A DNA stretch of 48,236 nt from Nitrosomonas sp. (GTDB lineage: Bacteria > Pseudomonadota > Gammaproteobacteria > Burkholderiales > Nitrosomonadaceae), in NCBI RefSeq assembly GCF_024282095.1, contig NZ_JAMWZS010000020.1:1-48236 (forward strand), given 5' to 3'. The translations under genes were made by a program, and so were the position numbers. This document shows positions 45,883 through 48,236 of this stretch, one piece after another. Position 1 is the stretch's first letter, and each line of letters begins with the position of its first letter. A model generated the notes under the pieces. That model worked only from the letters and a program-made list of their open reading frames with translations, was not told the origin of the DNA and made no database searches.

Positions 45883-47956
45883 ACAGACCGCAATAATGTT
45901 CCAACAATAATTGCTGTGCCGAACGTGGTTTAGCGGCGCCGGGTTTTAAACGTTTGTAGGAACCATCGCTTTGCAGTATCCAAGCCTGCGTGTTGTCCGA
46001 CAGATAACTTAACAATCCATGATCGATGACTGTGTCGCTGGTGCGTTTTTCTTCGATCGGAAAACACACTTCAACCCGATAATGTAAGTTACGTGTCATC
46101 CAGTCAGCGCTGGAACAAAATACCAACTCTTCGCCGCCGTTATGAAAATAATAAACACGGGTATGCTCCAAAAAACGGCCCACGATGGAACGCACAGTGA
46201 TATTTTCCGAGATATCTTTGACCCCGGGACGCAGGCAGCATATGCCGCGAATGATCAGGTCGATTTTTACGCCTGCCCGCGATGCCTTATACAAAGCAGC
46301 GATGATTTCCGGATCGACCAATGCATTCATTTTGGCAATGATCCAGGCTTTTTTTCCTTCATTGGCAGCGCTGATTTCTTTTTCGATATGGCTCAGTATT
46401 CCCTTGTGCAGAGTGAATGGTGACTGCAAAAGCTTTTTCAATCTGCCTGCACGACCGAGGCCGGTCAGTTGATGGAACAGTTTGTTGACATCCTCGCCGA
46501 TTGCTTTGTCGCAGCTCAGCAGGCCGTAGTCGGTATACAAACGCGCAGTCCGGGCATGATAATTGCCGGTTCCCAAATGAACATAGCGGCGCAAGGTGCG
46601 GCCCTCCCTTCTCACGACCAGGATCATTTTGGCATGGGTTTTATAATTGACCACACCATAGACGACGTGCGCGCCGGCTTGTTGTAATTCACTGGCCAAC
46701 TCGATATTGGCTTCTTCATCGAAGCGTGCCCGCAATTCGATCACCACGGTGACTTCCTTGCCGGCGCGCGCGGCAATCTTTAATATTTCGACGACTGCCG
46801 AATCGATGCCGGTGCGATAGAGCGTTTGTTTGATGGATAACACATTGGGATCGGCTGCGGCCTGACGCAAAAAATCAATGACGGGTGCAAACGATTGGAA
46901 TGGATGGTGCAGCAGAATGTCGCCATTATGCAGCGCGTCAAAAATATTGGAATTCTTCAACAAACGTTTCGGTACTTCCGGTGTAAATCCGGCATATTTG
47001 AGTTCCGGGCGGTCAACCAGATCACAGATCGCAAGCAAACGCCCCAGATTGACGGGGCCGGTGACTTGGTACAGATCATTTGGCTGCAGTTCAAATTTTT
47101 GTAACAGGAATTGACTTAGATTATCCGGGCAGTTATCGGCAACTTCCAGGCGCACGGCATCACTGAATCTCCGTGAAGGCAATTCGCCTTCAAGCGCGCG
47201 CAGCAGATCGTCGATTTCTTCGTCGTCGATCAGCAAATCGCTATCGCGCGTGACTTTGAACTGATAACAACCAGTCGCATTCATGCCGGGAAACAGATCG
47301 CCCACATGGGCATGGATAATCGATGAAAGCATGACAAAATCATGATTTCCACCACTATATTTTGCCGGAATATGGATTACCCGCGGTAACGAACGTGGCG
47401 CTTGTACGATGGCTAATCCCGAATCTCTGCCGAAAGCGTCTTTTCCCTCCAGCGATATGATGAAGTACAGGTTTTTGTTCAATACCCTGGGAAAGGGATG
47501 TGCCGGATCCAGGCCCAGCGGACTCAGTACCGGCAATACTTCATCCTTGAAGTAGCGGTGTATCCAGCGACTGAGTTGGGGTTTCCATTGGGAACGGCGC
47601 AATAGCCGGATTTTATCCCTGGTTAATGCAGGAATGATCATGTCATTCCAGACATGGTATTGCTCTTCAACAAACTGATGGGCTGTTTCACTGACGCGTG
47701 CCAGCACTTCGGCCGGAGACAGATTGTCCGCGCCTGTCTGTGTCGAGCCGTACTTGACTTGTTGCTTCAAACCGGCGACGCGTATTTCAAAGAATTCATC
47801 CAGATTGGTACTGGCGATACATAAAAACCGTAATCTCTCCAGCAGCGGCAGATTTTCATCTTTTGCCTGTTCGATGACGCGCCGGTTGAATTCAAGCAGA
47901 CTCAATTCGCGATTGATATACAGCGTGGGGTTCTTGAGATCGACGATATCCATCAA
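45878..47956 (-). CDS. ppk1: Polyphosphate kinase 1
   Basis: 692 residues, the usual length. Landmarks: YINRELSLLEFNRRVIEQA at the N-terminus, LDEFFEIRVAG, HPFPRVLNKNLYF, IKQTLYRTG, VIELRARFDEEANIEL, and YVHLGTGNYHARTARLYTDYGL, which includes the histidine region phosphorylated during catalysis, then SADWMTRNLHYRVE near the end. It makes polyphosphate from ATP. It is on the opposite strand to ppx, which lies 6.6 kb away with genes and repeats between. Confidence 0.96.
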   Translation of the reverse strand: MMDIVDLKNPTLYINRELSLLEFNRRVIEQAKDENLPLLERLRFLCIASTNLDEFFEIRVAGLKQQVKYGSTQTGADNLSPAEVLARVSETAHQFVEEQYHVWNDMIIPALTRDKIRLLRRSQWKPQLSRWIHRYFKDEVLPVLSPLGLDPAHPFPRVLNKNLYFIISLEGKDAFGRDSGLAIVQAPRSLPRVIHIPAKYSGGNHDFVMLSSIIHAHVGDLFPGMNATGCYQFKVTRDSDLLIDDEEIDDLLRALEGELPSRRFSDAVRLEVADNCPDNLSQFLLQKFELQPNDLYQVTGPVNLGRLLAICDLVDRPELKYAGFTPEVPKRLLKNSNIFDALHNGDILLHHPFQSFAPVIDFLRQAAADPNVLSIKQTLYRTGIDSAVVEILKIAARAGKEVTVVIELRARFDEEANIELASELQQAGAHVVYGVVNYKTHAKMILVVRREGRTLRRYVHLGTGNYHARTARLYTDYGLLSCDKAIGEDVNKLFHQLTGLGRAGRLKKLLQSPFTLHKGILSHIEKEISAANEGKKAWIIAKMNALVDPEIIAALYKASRAGVKIDLIIRGICCLRPGVKDISENITVRSIVGRFLEHTRVYYFHNGGEELVFCSSADWMTRNLHYRVEVCFPIEEKRTSDTVIDHGLLSYLSDNTQAWILQSDGSYKRLKPGAAKPRSAQQLLLEHYCGLS

Positions 47957-48076
47957 TGGTGGCTGTTAGAAAAGATTAGCGGAAGAAAAATAAAACGGGC
48001 CTCATTCTAGCGTAGTTTTTAATCACTATGATTGTTTAATCGATAGGAAGTTATTTCTGTGCGTGTTCGAGCGAAC
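47957..48076. other. Intergenic region upstream of ppk1
   Basis: The 120 bp before the ppk1 start (on the - strand) presumably contain its promoter and, on the same strand, the end of the sugar-dehydrogenase-like gene. It is AT-rich. I see no clear promoter hexamers or Pho-box-like repeats. Confidence 0.3.
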
Positions 48077-48236
48077 TCAAGGCTTCGGTACCAGCTTCAA
48101 CAATTTACCGTTTTCCTCATCCGTCAATACATACAATGCCCCATCCGGGCCTTGTTCGATATCGCGGAAACGTACTGTTTGTGTCAATAGTTGTTCTTCA
48201 CCAAGAATGCGCTAGCCGTCCGTCGACAGTAGCGAT
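48077..48236 (-). pseudogene. C-terminal end of a PQQ-type sugar dehydrogenase, in-frame TAG
   Basis: On the - strand the frame reads SLLSTDG, then TAG (48212-48214), RILGEEQLLTQTVRFRDIEQ, GPDGALYVLTDEENGKLLKL and a stop at 48077-48079. The 'RDIxQGPDGALYVLTDE' segment is typical of the soluble glucose/sorbosone dehydrogenase (GSDH) family of periplasmic beta-propellers that bind PQQ. The TAG falls where this family has a residue, often tryptophan or lysine, so the gene may be broken by one base change, or the sequence may have an error. The beginning lies outside the window. Confidence 0.6.

Overview
The window looks like a chromosomal segment of a betaproteobacterium close to Nitrosomonas and other Nitrosomonadaceae. 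I infer this from protein character and gene order: a complete tuf-S10-spc-alpha ribosomal block, birA-coaX-engB-hemB, mrcA divergent from pilMNOPQ, bioBFHCD, and ppx/sixA near ppk1. No database search was possible, so the genus is an inference.

Layout. Positions 1-14543 hold the end of tuf and one long + strand run of ribosomal genes (rpsJ to rplQ) with secY, infA, rpmJ and rpoA. A likely internal spc promoter lies in the rpsQ-rplN gap. From 14.6 to 18.3 kb come birA, coaX, engB, a striking three-hairpin RNA locus with its own promoter-like sequence, and hemB. From 18.3 to 25.8 kb a class A penicillin-binding protein gene (- strand) faces away from the type IV pilus assembly operon pilMNOPQ. 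trmL and comF (- strand) follow. From 27.1 to 31.6 kb is a compact biotin operon, bioB-bioF-bioH-bioC-bioD.

From 31.6 to 37.2 kb is an accessory stretch: a DUF3175 protein, an unrecognised 212-residue protein, a RelE/ParE-type toxin-antitoxin pair, a gene relic with an in-frame stop, a UGT-like glycosyltransferase, a dispersed palindromic repeat, a PQ-loop-like membrane protein, a PII-like signalling protein, an exported hypothetical protein, and a helix-hairpin-helix protein with a very lysine-rich tail. From 37.2 to 48.0 kb is a polyphosphate/signalling region: sixA and ppx are divergent and ppk1 is convergent. Between ppx and ppk1 lie an exported hypothetical protein, a GH19-type endolysin-like gene, a tyrosine-recombinase fragment, a LysM-FecR protein whose 5' end carries a 148-bp inverted-repeat element, and a CHASE2-PAS-GGDEF-EAL c-di-GMP protein. 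Two more copies of the palindromic repeat sit just before ppk1. The right edge holds the end of a sugar-dehydrogenase-like gene with an in-frame TAG.

Base composition changes sharply along the window. The ribosomal block is AT-rich and uses many AGA and ATA codons. The biotin and accessory region is markedly richer in GC. The most interesting non-coding signal is the tandem-hairpin RNA between engB and hemB, whose loops display Shine-Dalgarno-like sequences with no reading frame behind them.
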